A stretch of 64,000 nucleotides of DNA from Betaproteobacteria bacterium (GTDB lineage: Bacteria; Pseudomonadota; Gammaproteobacteria; Burkholderiales; Burkholderiaceae_C). The notes under the pieces were generated by a model. It saw nothing but the letters and a program-made list of their open reading frames with translations, was not told the origin of the DNA and made no database searches. Below, one piece after another: positions 25,090 to 35,356 of the stretch (position 1 is its first letter; every line of letters starts with the position of its first letter). The position numbers and the translations under genes are program-made. The stretch lies in assembly GCA_009923315.1 (NCBI GenBank), contig RFTU01000003.1, forward strand, positions 1 through 64,000, in the 5' to 3' direction.

Positions 25090-25406
25090 GCACACAGGCC
25101 AACCCCACGCGCTTCGCCTCCTTCGCCGAGTTCTACCCTTTCTACTTGGGCGAACACGCCAACCGCACCTGCCGACGCCTGCACTTCGTGGGCACCAGCC
25201 TGGGATTGGGCTGCTTCATCGCCGCCGCAGCGCATTCACAACCCAGCCTCATCCTGCTGGGCCTGCTCCTGGGCTATGGCTTCGCATGGGTGGGCCACTT
25301 CGGCTTCGAGAAGAACAAGCCCGCTTCATTCAAGCAGCCGCTCTACTCCTTCATGGGCGACTGGCTGATGTGGTGGCAGATCCTCACCCGCCGCATCCCC
25401 TTCTGA
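25086..25406 (+). CDS. Mpo1-like (DUF962) membrane protein
   Basis: The 106-residue product has the DUF962/Mpo1 motifs: YPFYLGEHANRTCRRLHFVGT (key part NRTCRRLHFVGT) and GHFGFEKNKPASF, containing the His residues that bind Fe(II) in yeast Mpo1, a dioxygenase for 2-hydroxy fatty acids. Two hydrophobic segments lie between them. The start is set by the ATGA overlap with the SemiSWEET gene. Enzymatic activity is inferred from the family. It converges on hrcA, 10 bases away. Confidence 0.88.
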   Translation: MSTQANPTRFASFAEFYPFYLGEHANRTCRRLHFVGTSLGLGCFIAAAAHSQPSLILLGLLLGYGFAWVGHFGFEKNKPASFKQPLYSFMGDWLMWWQILTRRIPF

Positions 25407-25416
25407 AGGGACAAGC

Positions 25417-26442
25417 CTATTTCTGGCTCAGCGCGTGGCTGACCATGCGCGAGGTGATGTCCACGATCTGAATCATGCGGTCGTAGGCCATGCGCGTAGG
25501 CCCGATCACGCCCAGCGTACCGACCACCTGACCATTGATCTCATAGGGCGCCGACACCACAGACAGCTCCTCAAACGGCACCACGCGGCTTTCGCCACCA
25601 ATGAAGATGCGAACGCCCTCCGCACGGCTGCTGTTGTCCAGCAGACGCAGCAATTGCGCCTTTTGCTCGAACAGGTCGAATAGGCGCCGCAGCGAGCCCA
25701 TGTCCTGACCAAAATCCTGCACACCCAAGAGGTTGCGCTCGCCGCTGATCACCACCTGGTCTGTGGTTTCGGCCAGGGCCTCGCTGCCGGCATCCACGGC
25801 GGCCTGCATCAGTTGCGCAATTTCGGCGCGCAGGCTGTCCACCTCGCCCTTCAGGCGCAGCCGCATCTCTTCAAGGGTGATGCCGGCGTAGTGCGTGTTG
25901 AGAAAGTTGGTGGCCTCCACCAATTGCGCCTGGGTGAAGTCCTGCGTGGTGAAGATGACCCGGTTTTGCACGTCACCATCGGGCGCCACCAGAATCACCA
26001 GCACCCGGCGATCTCCCAGGCGCAGGAATTCGATGTGGCGAAAGACACCCGCCTTGCGCGGCGTGGTGACCACCCCCACGAAGTTCGACAGGTTGGACAA
26101 CATCTGCGCCGCGCTGGCAATCACCCGCTGGGGCTGGTCCGCAGCCAATTGCTGCGCCACCGCCGCCACCTCCGCGGGCGCCGGTTCGGCCTCGAAGGGC
26201 CTGACCGTGAGCATGGTGTCGACGAACAGGCGGTAACCCTTGGCCGTCGGTACGCGCCCCGCGCTGGTGTGCGGGCTGGCAATCAGGCCCAACTCTTCCA
26301 GGTCGGCCATCACGTTGCGGATCGTGGCGGGACTGAGCTCCAGCCCCGAGGCCCTCGAGAGCGTGCGCGAACCCACCGGCTGCCCGTCGGCGATGTAGCG
26401 CTCCACCAGAATCTTGAGCAGGGTTCGGGAACGGTCGTCCAT
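25417..26442 (-). CDS. hrcA: Heat-inducible transcription repressor HrcA
   Basis: HrcA represses chaperone genes by binding the CIRCE inverted repeat and is itself folded by GroEL. The 341-residue protein begins [17 protein letters not shown] and has the winged-helix pattern [22 protein letters not shown], then a GAF-like dimer domain. The start at MDDRS is family-standard; a longer frame runs upstream into the divergent nadK gene. No CIRCE element is seen in its own upstream gap. Confidence 0.97.
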   Translation of the reverse strand: MDDRSRTLLKILVERYIADGQPVGSRTLSRASGLELSPATIRNVMADLEELGLIASPHTSAGRVPTAKGYRLFVDTMLTVRPFEAEPAPAEVAAVAQQLAADQPQRVIASAAQMLSNLSNFVGVVTTPRKAGVFRHIEFLRLGDRRVLVILVAPDGDVQNRVIFTTQDFTQAQLVEATNFLNTHYAGITLEEMRLRLKGEVDSLRAEIAQLMQAAVDAGSEALAETTDQVVISGERNLLGVQDFGQDMGSLRRLFDLFEQKAQLLRLLDNSSRAEGVRIFIGGESRVVPFEELSVVSAPYEINGQVVGTLGVIGPTRMAYDRMIQIVDITSRMVSHALSQK

Positions 26443-26518
26443 GGTGTTGCCCACGAGTTTAGGGGCACTTCGAGGGGTGGTCACAGCCAGGGTTTGCCAT
26501 GCTTTAATTCGATGCATC

Positions 26519-27394
26519 ATGGCCAAGCCCTTTCGTCGCGCCGCCTTGGTGGGCAAGTACCAGGCTCAAGGCATCCGAAATGTCCTGGAAGACATCGCGC
26601 ATTTCCTCGAACGCTCGGGCGTGGAAGTGGTGCTCGAACGCGACACCGCACTGAACACCGGCCTGACCGAGTTCGGCAGCGTGCCCGCCGCCGAGTTGGG
26701 CCAGCGCTGCGAAGTGGCCATCGTCCTGGGGGGCGATGGCACCATGTTGGGCATCGCTCGCCAACTCGCACGGCAAAACGTGCCGCTGATCGGCATCAAT
26801 CAAGGTCGTCTGGGCTTCATCACCGACATTCCGGTCGATAAGGTGCGCGAGGTGCTGCCGCCCATGCTGGCCGGGGCGGTGGAGGTGGAATCCCGCACCA
26901 TGATCGAAGGCGGCATCTGGCGAGATGGCCACCTCATCTTTGAGGGCCTGTCGCTCAACGACGTGGTCGTCAGCCGCGGGGCTACGGCCTCCATGGTGGA
27001 GCTCAGCGTGGAGGTCGATGGTCAGTTTGTGGCCAACATCCGGGCCGACGGTTTGATCCTGGCCTCACCCACCGGCAGCACCGCCTACGCCCTGTCGGCC
27101 GGCGGGCCCATCCTGCACCCGGGCATCGCCGGCTGGTTGTTGGTGCCCATCGCCTCGCACACCCTGTCCAACCGCCCCATCGTGTTGCCCGACCGCGGCG
27201 AGGTCCGCATTGAAATCGTGGCTGGCAAGGACGCCTCGGCCAACTTCGATATGCAAAGCCTGGCCAGTCTGTTGCATGGCGACCAGGTGCGGGTGCGCCG
27301 CTCGGACCACACGGTGCGCTTTCTGCACCCGCAGGGCTGGAGCTACTACGGCACCTTGCGGCGCAAGTTGCGCTGGAACGAAGGGGTGGTCTGA
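26519..27394 (+). CDS. nadK: NAD kinase
   Basis: Phosphorylates NAD to NADP. The 291-residue protein has the GGDG motif ([15 protein letters not shown]), the NE/D segment LNDVVVSRG and the conserved glycine-rich [16 protein letters not shown]. The ATG at MAKPFRR matches the family start; the 76-base gap to hrcA must hold promoters for both. recN begins within its stop codon (TGATG), so the genes are translationally coupled. Confidence 0.97.
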   Translation: MAKPFRRAALVGKYQAQGIRNVLEDIAHFLERSGVEVVLERDTALNTGLTEFGSVPAAELGQRCEVAIVLGGDGTMLGIARQLARQNVPLIGINQGRLGFITDIPVDKVREVLPPMLAGAVEVESRTMIEGGIWRDGHLIFEGLSLNDVVVSRGATASMVELSVEVDGQFVANIRADGLILASPTGSTAYALSAGGPILHPGIAGWLLVPIASHTLSNRPIVLPDRGEVRIEIVAGKDASANFDMQSLASLLHGDQVRVRRSDHTVRFLHPQGWSYYGTLRRKLRWNEGVV

Positions 27395-29061
27395 TGCTGC
27401 GTCGCCTGTCCATCCGCGACTTCGTCATCGTCACCTCCCTGGAACTCGAGTTCCACAGAGGGTTCTCGGTGCTCACGGGGGAAACGGGCGCGGGCAAGTC
27501 CATCCTCATCGACGCCCTTCAACTGGCCTTGGGCCAGCGCGCCGATGCTCTGGTGGTGCGCGAAGGCGCCACCCGCGCCGACATCAGCGCGGAATTCGAC
27601 TGCCCGCACACCCTGCAACCCTGGTTGGCTGAGGCTGGGTTGGAACCCGAAGACGAAGTGCTGCTCCTGCGACGCAGCATCGATGCCGGCGGCAAGAGTC
27701 GCGCCTGGATCAACGGCCACAGCGCCACCGCGGCCCAACTCAAGCAGGTGGCCGACCATGTGCTGGACATCCACGGCCAGCACGCGTGGCAAAGCCTCAC
27801 GCGGCCCGCCTCGGTCCGCGCCCTGATAGACGCCGTGGCGGGGGTGGATACGCGTGCCGTCCAAGCTGCCTGGCAGGCTTGGCGCCATGCCCGCGAAGCC
27901 CTCGAAAAGGCGCGCACCCAGGCCGACGCGCTGGCTCGGGAACGCGAAGGCCTGGCCTGGCAAATCGGCGAATTGCGCAAGCTCAGCCCCGTCGAGGGCC
28001 AATGGCGTGAACTCTGCGATGAGCATGCGCGCCTGTCCAATGGCCACTCGCTGATTGAGGCTGCCCAGGCCAGCGCGCAAGCCCTTGAAGGTGATGGCGA
28101 CTCGGTCCTGCGAGGCCTTCACGCAGCGCTGCAGCACCTGCACCAGGTGCAGCGCCACGATGCGCGCCTGCCCCCCATCGCCGACACCCTTGAACAAGCC
28201 CAGTCGCTGATCGAGGACGCCACCCATAGCCTGCGCAGCTACCTGGGCCGAACCGAACTCGACCCGTCAAGGCTGCAGGAATTGGACGAACGGATGTCGG
28301 CTTGGATGGGTCTGGCGCGCCGACTGCGACGCCAGCCCGAAGAGTTGCCGGCACTGCTGCTGCAGTGGGAGCAGGAGTTGCAACACCTGGACCAGTCCAT
28401 CGACCTCGAATCGCTGCAGGCCCGCTGTGAAGCGGCGCTGGCGGGTTACGAACGGGCGGCTGAGTCCGCCAGCCAGGCCCGTGGCCGGGCCGCGCCGCGC
28501 TTGGCCCAGCAGGTCAGCCAGGCCATGCAGCAATTGGGCATGGCCGGCGGCCGCTTCGAGGTGGCGCTGCTGCCCGAACCCGATCCCCAGTCCTGGGGCC
28601 GCGAATCGGTGGAACTGCGAGTGGCAGGGCATGAAGGCAGCGAGCCGCGCCCACTGGCCAAGGTGGCCTCGGGCGGCGAACTTTCGCGCTTGGCGCTGGC
28701 CATCGCGGTCACCACCGCGCAAGACGATCCGCAGGGAGCGGCCACCCTCATCTTCGACGAAATCGACGCCGGTGTGGGCGGCTCGGTGGCCGACACCGTC
28801 GGCCGTCTGATGAAGCAGCTCGGCGGCCAGCGGCAGGTGCTGTCGGTCACGCACCTGGCACAGGTGGCCTCCTGTGCCGACCATCACTTTGTGGTGAGCA
28901 AGCTTGCCCAGGGTGGCCAAACCTCGAGTCGGGTGCTGCTCGTCGATGGCGAAGCGCGGGTCGGTGAACTGGCCCGTATGCTGGGCGGAGAGCGCTTGTC
29001 CACCAGCGTGGCCCACGCCCAAAGCCTGCTGGAACACGGACGCTCGTCCACCACGCCATGA
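27394..29061 (+). CDS. recN: DNA repair protein RecN
   Basis: An SMC-like ATPase that helps recombinational repair of double-strand breaks. In the 555 residues are the Walker A loop GETGAGKSILIDAL near residue 30, a central coiled coil (about 150-370), the ABC signature VASGGELSRLALAIA and the Walker B segment LIFDEIDAGVGG. It starts inside the nadK stop codon and its own stop overlaps the rapZ start (ATGA). Confidence 0.97.
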   Translation: MLRRLSIRDFVIVTSLELEFHRGFSVLTGETGAGKSILIDALQLALGQRADALVVREGATRADISAEFDCPHTLQPWLAEAGLEPEDEVLLLRRSIDAGGKSRAWINGHSATAAQLKQVADHVLDIHGQHAWQSLTRPASVRALIDAVAGVDTRAVQAAWQAWRHAREALEKARTQADALAREREGLAWQIGELRKLSPVEGQWRELCDEHARLSNGHSLIEAAQASAQALEGDGDSVLRGLHAALQHLHQVQRHDARLPPIADTLEQAQSLIEDATHSLRSYLGRTELDPSRLQELDERMSAWMGLARRLRRQPEELPALLLQWEQELQHLDQSIDLESLQARCEAALAGYERAAESASQARGRAAPRLAQQVSQAMQQLGMAGGRFEVALLPEPDPQSWGRESVELRVAGHEGSEPRPLAKVASGGELSRLALAIAVTTAQDDPQGAATLIFDEIDAGVGGSVADTVGRLMKQLGGQRQVLSVTHLAQVASCADHHFVVSKLAQGGQTSSRVLLVDGEARVGELARMLGGERLSTSVAHAQSLLEHGRSSTTP

Positions 29062-29975
29062 ACGCCACCCGAGCGGCCACTGAAACCCCGCGCAAGCTGG
29101 TGCTCATCACCGGTATTTCCGGTTCGGGCAAGTCGGTGGTGATGAACGCGCTGGAAGACGCGGGCTACTTCTGCGTCGACAACCTCCCGCCGGAGCTCTT
29201 GCCCGCGTTTCTCGAGGTAGAGCGCGCCAAGGGGGAACCCCAGGTGGCCGTGGCGGTCGACGTTCGCAGCACCGGTTCCCCGTCCGTGCTGGCGGACCTC
29301 ATTCGCCAGCTGTCGGGCGACGGGCTGCAACTGCGCACCATCTTCCTGGAAGCGTCCACCGAGGTGCTGGTGCGACGCTTCTCCGAGTCCCGGCGACCTC
29401 ACCCCTTGACCGGACGTGCATCCCTGGACGCATCGGCCAACCCGCTGGACCAGCGCGCCCTGGGAGAGGCCCTGGCGCTTGAGCGCGACATGATGGCCGA
29501 GATCCGTAACCTGGCCACCGTAGTGGACACCAGCAAGCTGCTGCCGGCTCAACTTCGTAGCGCCGTGCGCGACCTTCTGTCCATACCGCACGGGCGGCTC
29601 ACCCTGGTCTTCGAATCCTTCGCCTACAAACATGGCGTACCCTTGGATGCCGATTTCGTCTTCGATGTACGCGTCCTGCCCAACCCCTACTACCAGCGCG
29701 ACCTGCGGTCCCGTACCGGTCGGGATAGCGCGGTGATGGAATACCTCAAGAGCCAGCCCGAAGCTCAGCAGATGATCCACCACATCGGCGCCTTCATCCA
29801 GCCGTGGCTGGACGATTTCAAACACGATCAGCGCAGCTACCTGACCGTGGCCATCGGCTGCACCGGCGGCCAACACCGCTCGGTGTATGTGGCCGAGCAG
29901 CTGGCGGCATGGTTCAGCTCCCAAGTGGTGACGCTGCTGCGCCACCGGGAACTGGGCGCCGGGAGCAGCCCATGA
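29058..29975 (+). CDS. rapZ: RNase adapter protein RapZ
   Basis: RapZ binds small RNAs and guides RNase E in the control of glucosamine-6-phosphate synthesis in E. coli; in other bacteria it is known as a nucleotide-binding protein YvcJ. The 305-residue product has Walker A GISGSGKSVVMNALEDAG near the N terminus and the C-terminal signature TVAIGCTGGQHRSVYVAEQL with RNA-binding Cys/His. It sits in a tight overlap chain recN-rapZ-LON. Confidence 0.95.
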   Translation: MNATRAATETPRKLVLITGISGSGKSVVMNALEDAGYFCVDNLPPELLPAFLEVERAKGEPQVAVAVDVRSTGSPSVLADLIRQLSGDGLQLRTIFLEASTEVLVRRFSESRRPHPLTGRASLDASANPLDQRALGEALALERDMMAEIRNLATVVDTSKLLPAQLRSAVRDLLSIPHGRLTLVFESFAYKHGVPLDADFVFDVRVLPNPYYQRDLRSRTGRDSAVMEYLKSQPEAQQMIHHIGAFIQPWLDDFKHDQRSYLTVAIGCTGGQHRSVYVAEQLAAWFSSQVVTLLRHRELGAGSSP

Positions 29976-30649
29976 ACCACCCGCATCGCCTCACGCCCCA
30001 GTGGTACGAATCGGTCCCTCTGTTTCCCTTGCAGACCGTGTTGTTCCCAGGAGGCATCCTGGGCCTGAAGGTCTTCGAGACACGCTACCTCGACCTCATG
30101 GGCCACTGCATGCGCCAAGGCGAGCCCTTCGCCGTGGTGTGCCTGAAGCAAGGCGCTGAGGTTCAGCGCTCGGCCGCCGGCTCGCCTCCAGAGGCACCAG
30201 CGCGCCTGGAAGCCTGCGCCACGCTGGCTCAGCTCGACGAGGTCGATGCCGACCAACCCGGCATCCTGCAGATTCGCTGCATCGGCACCCAGCGCGTGAA
30301 GATCATCCACCCGCACCAGCAGGCTGATGGCCTGTGGCGCGCACAAGGCATTCCGGTGGAGTCCGACGAGGCCGTGTCACCGCCCGATTCGCTGGAGGGC
30401 ACCGTGCAGGCCCTGGTCGAGGCCATCGGATCACTGCGGGATCAGGGGCTGGAGCCCTTCACCGTTCCGCACAACCTCGACAACGCCGGGTGGGTGGCCA
30501 ACCGATGGTGCGAAATCCTGCCGATCAGCTTGGCGGCCAAGCAAAGGCTGATGGAACTCGAAGACCCGGTGATGCGCTTGCAACTCGTTGACGAGTTCTT
30601 ACGGACCAAGGGCGTGGTGCGCGGGCAAGGGCGCGGGCCTCGGCAGTAG
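29972..30649 (+). CDS. Lon N-terminal (LON) substrate-binding domain protein
   Basis: The 225-residue protein consists of a LON domain alone: VPLFPLQTVLFPGGILGLKVFE is the typical first beta region (key PLFPLxTVLFPGG), followed by the helical part near EVDADQPGILQIRCIGTQR. It lacks any ATPase or protease domain. Stand-alone LON proteins may act as chaperone or adapter for substrates; role unknown. The ATG overlaps the rapZ stop, which fixes the start. Confidence 0.9.
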   Translation: MNHPHRLTPQWYESVPLFPLQTVLFPGGILGLKVFETRYLDLMGHCMRQGEPFAVVCLKQGAEVQRSAAGSPPEAPARLEACATLAQLDEVDADQPGILQIRCIGTQRVKIIHPHQQADGLWRAQGIPVESDEAVSPPDSLEGTVQALVEAIGSLRDQGLEPFTVPHNLDNAGWVANRWCEILPISLAAKQRLMELEDPVMRLQLVDEFLRTKGVVRGQGRGPRQ

Positions 30650-30654
30650 CGCCC

Positions 30655-30678
30655 GGCCTCAAGCCTATGGGCTAGGCC
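30655..30678. terminator. Hairpin between the convergent LON and mutY genes
   Basis: GGCCT...AGGCC with an inner AGCC-TATG-GGCT stem gives a 9-pair hairpin with a 2-base bulge. It covers the 15-base gap and the mutY stop codon and could stop transcription from both sides. No T-tract follows. Confidence 0.35.
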
Positions 30679-31837
30679 CGGCCTGACGGGCTTCAGCTTC
30701 CAGCAGCACCCGAATCGGCGCGGGCAGCCCGCTGGCCAAGGCGGTGTCCAGGCCCATCCAGCGCCAGCCGCCGGCCTCAGGCTGTGGCGCATCCGGCTGC
30801 CCCGCACCCTCGCTCAAGGCGCCCTGCTCGGAGGGTGTGACCCACACGCGGCACGGCTTCAGGGTCCAGTCCAGGTGCGTGAGCGCATGTTGCACCGGCG
30901 GCAGCGCCTGCACCCGCAGGGGCTGGAGCAGGCCACGCGCAGCCAATGCCTGGTCCAGGGCACGCTCATCGTCGAACAGGGGCAGCGTCCACAGCCCGCC
31001 CCAAATGCCGCGCGGCGGGCGCATCTGCAGCAGCACCTGCACCTCAGGGCCGGCGCGGCGCAGATGGGCAGCGGGTGCACCGTCGGGTGCATGCAGGGCC
31101 AGCAACAGCACCGACGAGCGCGCGCGGCGTTGGGTGCGTCGAGTCTTGACCGGATAAGCCTGAGGATTGCCCAGGGCATGGGCCCGGCAATCGGCTTGAA
31201 CCGGGCAGTCTTCACAACGCGGCCGCCGCCGCGTGCACACGGTCGCCCCGAGATCCATCAAGCCCTGGGTATAGGCCTCCATCCCGCCCTGTGGGGGCAG
31301 CAACGCTTCGGCCACGGTCCACAAAGCACGCAGCGCGGCGGGCTTGGCCACATCGTGCTCAAAGGCTCGGTGTCGTGCGAGCACCCGTTTCACATTGCCA
31401 TCGAGGATGGCCACGCGCTGACCCGTTGAGAAGGCCGCCACCGCCGCAGCGGTTGAACGGCCAATGCCAGGCAGGGTCTCCAGTACCGTGGCCTCGGTCG
31501 GGAACACGCCTGCGTGCTGCTGCACCACCGCCTGAGCGCAGGCGTGCAGGTTGCGGGCTCGGCTGTAGTAGCCCAATCCGCTCCACAAGGCCAAGACATC
31601 ATCAAGACCCGCGAGCGCCAGATGGGTCACCGTCGGGAAACGTTCCAGAAAGCGCCCGTAGTAGCGCAGCACCGTCGACACCTGCGTCTGCTGCAGCATG
31701 ATTTCCGACAACCAGATGCGGTAGGGGTCGCGGGTGCCCTGCCAGGGCAGACCGTGACGGCCCTGCAGGCGCTGCCAGGCCACCACACGCAGGGCGAAGT
31801 CCTGCGGATGATCGGGCGTCTTGGCGGCGCGGGTCAT
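30665..31837 (-). CDS. mutY: A/G-specific adenine DNA glycosylase
   Basis: Removes adenine paired with 8-oxoguanine. The 390-residue enzyme has the catalytic Glu region [11 protein letters not shown], the helix-hairpin-helix [15 protein letters not shown], catalytic Asp in [12 protein letters not shown], the iron-sulfur loop C-x6-C-x2-C-x5-C ([17 protein letters not shown]) and a C-terminal NUDIX-like domain for 8-oxoG recognition. The start is set by the ATGA overlap with mutM, so the two 8-oxoG repair genes form one operon. Confidence 0.96.
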   Translation of the reverse strand: MTRAAKTPDHPQDFALRVVAWQRLQGRHGLPWQGTRDPYRIWLSEIMLQQTQVSTVLRYYGRFLERFPTVTHLALAGLDDVLALWSGLGYYSRARNLHACAQAVVQQHAGVFPTEATVLETLPGIGRSTAAAVAAFSTGQRVAILDGNVKRVLARHRAFEHDVAKPAALRALWTVAEALLPPQGGMEAYTQGLMDLGATVCTRRRPRCEDCPVQADCRAHALGNPQAYPVKTRRTQRRARSSVLLLALHAPDGAPAAHLRRAGPEVQVLLQMRPPRGIWGGLWTLPLFDDERALDQALAARGLLQPLRVQALPPVQHALTHLDWTLKPCRVWVTPSEQGALSEGAGQPDAPQPEAGGWRWMGLDTALASGLPAPIRVLLEAEARQAGPSP

Positions 31838-32694
31838 CGCTTCTGGCACTGCGGGCAAAAGAAGGTGGAGCGCTGACCCATCACCACGCGGCGAATGGGC
31901 GTGGCGCAGCGCAGGCAGGGCAGCCCCTCGCGGCCGTACACCCGGGCCTGGTCCTGAAATGACCCGCTCATGCCATGCGCGTCCCGGAAATCGCGCAAGG
32001 TGGATCCGCCCAAGGACAAGGCCTGAGCCAGCGTGTGCCGCACGGCCGACAGCAGGCGCGCAGCCCGCGGGCGGCTCAGGCGATGGGCGCGTGTTCGGGG
32101 GTCGATGCCGGCATCGAACAAGGCTTCGCAGGCATAAATGTTGCCTGCTCCGACCACCACGTCTCCGGCCAGCAGCACCTGCTTGATGGGTGCCCGCCGG
32201 CGGCGTATCTGCTCATGAAACCAGGCCACGTCGAGTTGGGGGTCGTCGGGTTCACGCCCCAGACCCGACAACAGCTTCGCCGCAGGCGCCTGGTCCAGAC
32301 CCGGCGACCACACCACGGCGCCGAAACGCCGCGGGTCGGTCAGCCCCAGTACACCGCGGTCGGTTCGCACCCGCACATGCTCATGCGGGCCCGGCGGCAC
32401 ATCAGGCGCGGGGTCCGGCGTGAAACCCAACGACCCCGACATGCCCAGGTGAACCAGCAAGCCGCCCGCCCCGATCGCCGAACCTTCAGGGGTCGAGGGG
32501 CCTCGGTGCAGGGGCATCCACAGGTATTTCCCTCGCCGCGCCAGGGGCCCGAAGAAGCAACCGCGCAACTGCCCAGGGTCGACCCCCAGGGGCCAGCGAA
32601 GCGGTTTTCCCAACTCCACGGCCACGATGCGCGCCCCCTGCAGCGCGGGCGCCAGCGTCTGACGGGTGACCTCAACTTCAGGCAACTCAGGCAT
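31834..32694 (-). CDS. mutM: Formamidopyrimidine-DNA glycosylase
   Basis: Excises 8-oxoguanine and formamidopyrimidines and cuts the strand. The 286-residue protein starts [11 protein letters not shown], where Pro2 is the nucleophile and Glu3 is catalytic; KYLWMPL and the H2TH region follow, and the C-terminal zinc finger is CLRC...CPQC. It overlaps mutY by an ATGA, pairing the two enzymes that handle the same lesion, and is divergent from the TPR-protein gene. Confidence 0.97.
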   Translation of the reverse strand: MPELPEVEVTRQTLAPALQGARIVAVELGKPLRWPLGVDPGQLRGCFFGPLARRGKYLWMPLHRGPSTPEGSAIGAGGLLVHLGMSGSLGFTPDPAPDVPPGPHEHVRVRTDRGVLGLTDPRRFGAVVWSPGLDQAPAAKLLSGLGREPDDPQLDVAWFHEQIRRRRAPIKQVLLAGDVVVGAGNIYACEALFDAGIDPRTRAHRLSRPRAARLLSAVRHTLAQALSLGGSTLRDFRDAHGMSGSFQDQARVYGREGLPCLRCATPIRRVVMGQRSTFFCPQCQKR

Positions 32695-32787
32695 ATGGGC
32701 GCATTATTGGCGCGGGGCGCCCAGGGATAGGCGCACAGGCCCATGGCCAGTGTTCTTAGAATCGACACCGCTGACTCAAGGCACCTG

Positions 32788-34701
32788 ATGACCTTCATCT
32801 TCACGCTGCGCAAGGTTGCGAGCGCTTCCCTACTCGGCTCCCTGTTGGGCGTGGCGTTGGCATGGCCGGTAGCGGCCCAGTCGCAGGCAGCGCCGGGCGC
32901 CACGGGCAACGTCCCCGATTCGGGGTCGCCCGCGGCACCCGTTGCCACGCCATCAAGGCTCGACGCCCCCCTGTTCTACCAGTTGTTGATCGGCGAACTG
33001 GAACTGCGCCAGGGCGAACCCGCCACGGCCTACGCGGTGCTGCTGGACGCGGCGCGGCGTACCCGCGACGAACTGCTCTACGAACGCGCCGTCGACATCG
33101 CCCTGCGGGCCCAAGCCGGCAACGAGGCCCTGAACGCCGCCACCGCCTGGCGGCAGGCACTGCCGTCTTCGCTGGCGGCTGTTCGCGCCCAGGTGCGCAT
33201 CCTGCTCGCACTGAACCGACTTGGCGCCTTGGGCGAACCGCTTCGGCGCCTGATCGAACTCACCCCGGAAGACGAGCGCCCCGGCACCATTGCAGCGCTG
33301 CCGCGGCTGTTGCGGGGACACCCGGACACCCGCGCGTCGCTGCAACTGCTGCAGTCGGTGCTGATCCCCCTGGCCGAGCGGCCGGCCACGCGTACGGCAG
33401 CCCAGTTGGCGCTGGCGCGTGCGTTGATGCAGTCCGGCCAAATCCCGGCCTCCCTGGCGCTTGCACGCGATGTGGCCCAACGCCACCCCGACGCACCCGG
33501 ACCGGCGCTGTTGGCCTTGGAACTCCTGGCGGACACCTCCGAGGCCGAAGCCCTGGTGTTGGCCTACCTCGATCAGCCCAAGGCCGAGCCTCTGGTGCGC
33601 CAAAGTTATGCCCAGTGGTTGACGCTGCGCCAGCGCCACGGACCCGCCCTGGCCCAACTGCGCCTGGTGACGCAAGCCTTGCCGGACTCCGCAGCGGCCT
33701 GGTTTCAGTTGGGTGCCGTGGCCGTTGAAACGCAGGACCGCGCACAGGCCATGGCCGCGCTCAAGCGCTTCTTGGAACTCGATACGACACAGCGCAACCT
33801 GGCCAAAGACGGGGCCAGTGGTCGGCCGGCAGATGCGGTCCGAACAGGCCCTTCACCACTGGGCGCGGACTCGGCGCCAGGCATGACGGCAGACGATGCC
33901 GCGCAGGACGAAGAAGGTGCGCGTGGCCACGAGGCCCGACGAACCCGCGCCCTGCTGCTGCTGTCCCAACTGGCCACCGATCAGGGCGACTATGCCGCCG
34001 CACAGCGCTGGCTGCAGTCACTCGATGGCCCGTCTTCCCGGCTGGATGTGCAGTCGCGCCGAGCCCTCATCCTGGCCCGGCAAGGCAAGCTGGAAGAGGC
34101 CAGGAACCTGATCCGCGCCGTCCCCGAGTCCCGCCCCTCAGACGCCCTGAGCAAGGCCCTGGCCGAAGCGCAGTTGCTGCGCACCGTGGAGCGGTGGAGG
34201 GATGCTCGTACCGTGCTGGCCCAGGCCCTGCAACGCCACCCGCAGGACGCCGACGTGCTGTACGAATTGGCCCTGGTGCTGGAGCGCCTGGGCCGACACG
34301 ACGAGATGGAGCGCCACCTGCGCCGGATCATCGAACTTCGCCCAGACCATCCGCACGCCCACAACGCCCTGGGCTACTCGCTGGCTGAACGGGGCATTCG
34401 CCTGGAAGAAGCCCAACGGCTGATTGAACGGGCGCTGGAGCTTTCGCCGGGCGACCCCTTCATCACCGACAGCCTGGCCTGGGTGATGTTCCGCCAGGGA
34501 CAGGCCGGCCGCGCAGCCGAACTGCTGCGCCAAGCCTATGCGGCACGGCCCGACACCGAAATCGGCGCGCACCTGGGCGAGGTGCTGTGGTCCTTGGGCC
34601 AACGCGAAGAGGCCCGCAGGATCTGGCGGGAGTCGCGTGAACGCGATGCCCGCAACAAGGTGCTGCGCGATACGCTGGCCCGGCTCAAGGTGGAGTTGTG
34701 A
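32788..34701 (+). CDS. Tetratricopeptide-repeat protein, exported
   Basis: The 637-residue protein has a signal peptide (SLLGSLLGVALAWPVAAQ) and repeated TPR helices across most of its length, with the clearest repeats at the end (for example HPHAHNALGYSLAERGIRLEEA and FITDSLAWVMFRQGQAGRA; key 34-residue spacing). A linker rich in charged residues lies at about residues 335-380. The ATG at MTFIFTLRK is chosen for the signal peptide. It is coupled to lolB by a GTGA overlap, and the family sits before lolB in many betaproteobacteria, suggesting an outer-membrane assembly role. Confidence 0.85.
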   Translation: MTFIFTLRKVASASLLGSLLGVALAWPVAAQSQAAPGATGNVPDSGSPAAPVATPSRLDAPLFYQLLIGELELRQGEPATAYAVLLDAARRTRDELLYERAVDIALRAQAGNEALNAATAWRQALPSSLAAVRAQVRILLALNRLGALGEPLRRLIELTPEDERPGTIAALPRLLRGHPDTRASLQLLQSVLIPLAERPATRTAAQLALARALMQSGQIPASLALARDVAQRHPDAPGPALLALELLADTSEAEALVLAYLDQPKAEPLVRQSYAQWLTLRQRHGPALAQLRLVTQALPDSAAAWFQLGAVAVETQDRAQAMAALKRFLELDTTQRNLAKDGASGRPADAVRTGPSPLGADSAPGMTADDAAQDEEGARGHEARRTRALLLLSQLATDQGDYAAAQRWLQSLDGPSSRLDVQSRRALILARQGKLEEARNLIRAVPESRPSDALSKALAEAQLLRTVERWRDARTVLAQALQRHPQDADVLYELALVLERLGRHDEMERHLRRIIELRPDHPHAHNALGYSLAERGIRLEEAQRLIERALELSPGDPFITDSLAWVMFRQGQAGRAAELLRQAYAARPDTEIGAHLGEVLWSLGQREEARRIWRESRERDARNKVLRDTLARLKVEL

Positions 34702-35354
34702 TCGGCGCTGCACCGGCCTGGTTGTTGGGGTTGTGCTTGACCTTGGGTGGCTGCGCGGCCGGATGGCCGGGTTCTGAAGGGCTGCCCAGCCCACCCCGTC
34801 CGGCATCCAAGCCCGTGGCCGAACCCGAACGCGGCCAACGCGAGACCCGAGCAGCGGAGCCTGCTGCTCGGCTGCAATTCAGTGGTCGCCTGAGCCTGCG
34901 CGTGCAGCAACCCCGCACGGGCGCCACCGATGGCGCCACCCTGCTGTTCGAGTTCGAGGGCGGCCCCGAAGAAGGCACCCTGGTGCTGCAGACCGTCATC
35001 GGCACGGCGGTGGCCACGGCCCGCTGGAACCCGCAAGGCGCGGAAATCCTCACCCCTCAGGGCAAGCGCACCGGAGCCAAACTGGACGATGTGGCCACGG
35101 CCTTGTTGGGGCAGGAGTTGCCGTTGGAGGCCATCTTGCACTGGGTGCGTGCCCAGCCCTGGACGCAGGCCCCGTATGAACCGCGTGCGGAGGGTTTTGA
35201 GCAGCTGGGCTGGTGGGTGTCGCTTGAAGGCTGGCACGAACGCATGATCACCGCACGGCGCATGGCTCGGGCCGAGCGACCCCACGAGCTGGACATCACC
35301 GTGCGCGCCCGATTGGATGAACCGGCTCCCACCGAGCGCCGCTTCCCGCCCTGA
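34698..35354 (+). CDS. lolB: Outer-membrane lipoprotein LolB
   Basis: Receives lipoproteins from LolA and inserts them in the outer membrane. The 218-residue product starts with GTG inside the preceding stop region and has a lipoprotein signal with lipobox LGGC at residues 16-19. The mature domain has the LolB/LolA beta pattern (QFSGRLSLRVQ, TLVLQTVIGTAVATARW and WWVSLEGWHERM). ispE begins 2 bases after the stop. This order is common in proteobacteria. Confidence 0.93.
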   Translation: MIGAAPAWLLGLCLTLGGCAAGWPGSEGLPSPPRPASKPVAEPERGQRETRAAEPAARLQFSGRLSLRVQQPRTGATDGATLLFEFEGGPEEGTLVLQTVIGTAVATARWNPQGAEILTPQGKRTGAKLDDVATALLGQELPLEAILHWVRAQPWTQAPYEPRAEGFEQLGWWVSLEGWHERMITARRMARAERPHELDITVRARLDEPAPTERRFPP

Positions 35355-35356
35355 CC

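Noticed and set aside
26443-26518. CIRCE element in the hrcA/nadK gap
   Set aside because: No TTAGCACTC-N9-GAGTGCTAA pattern is found, only short unrelated partial matches.
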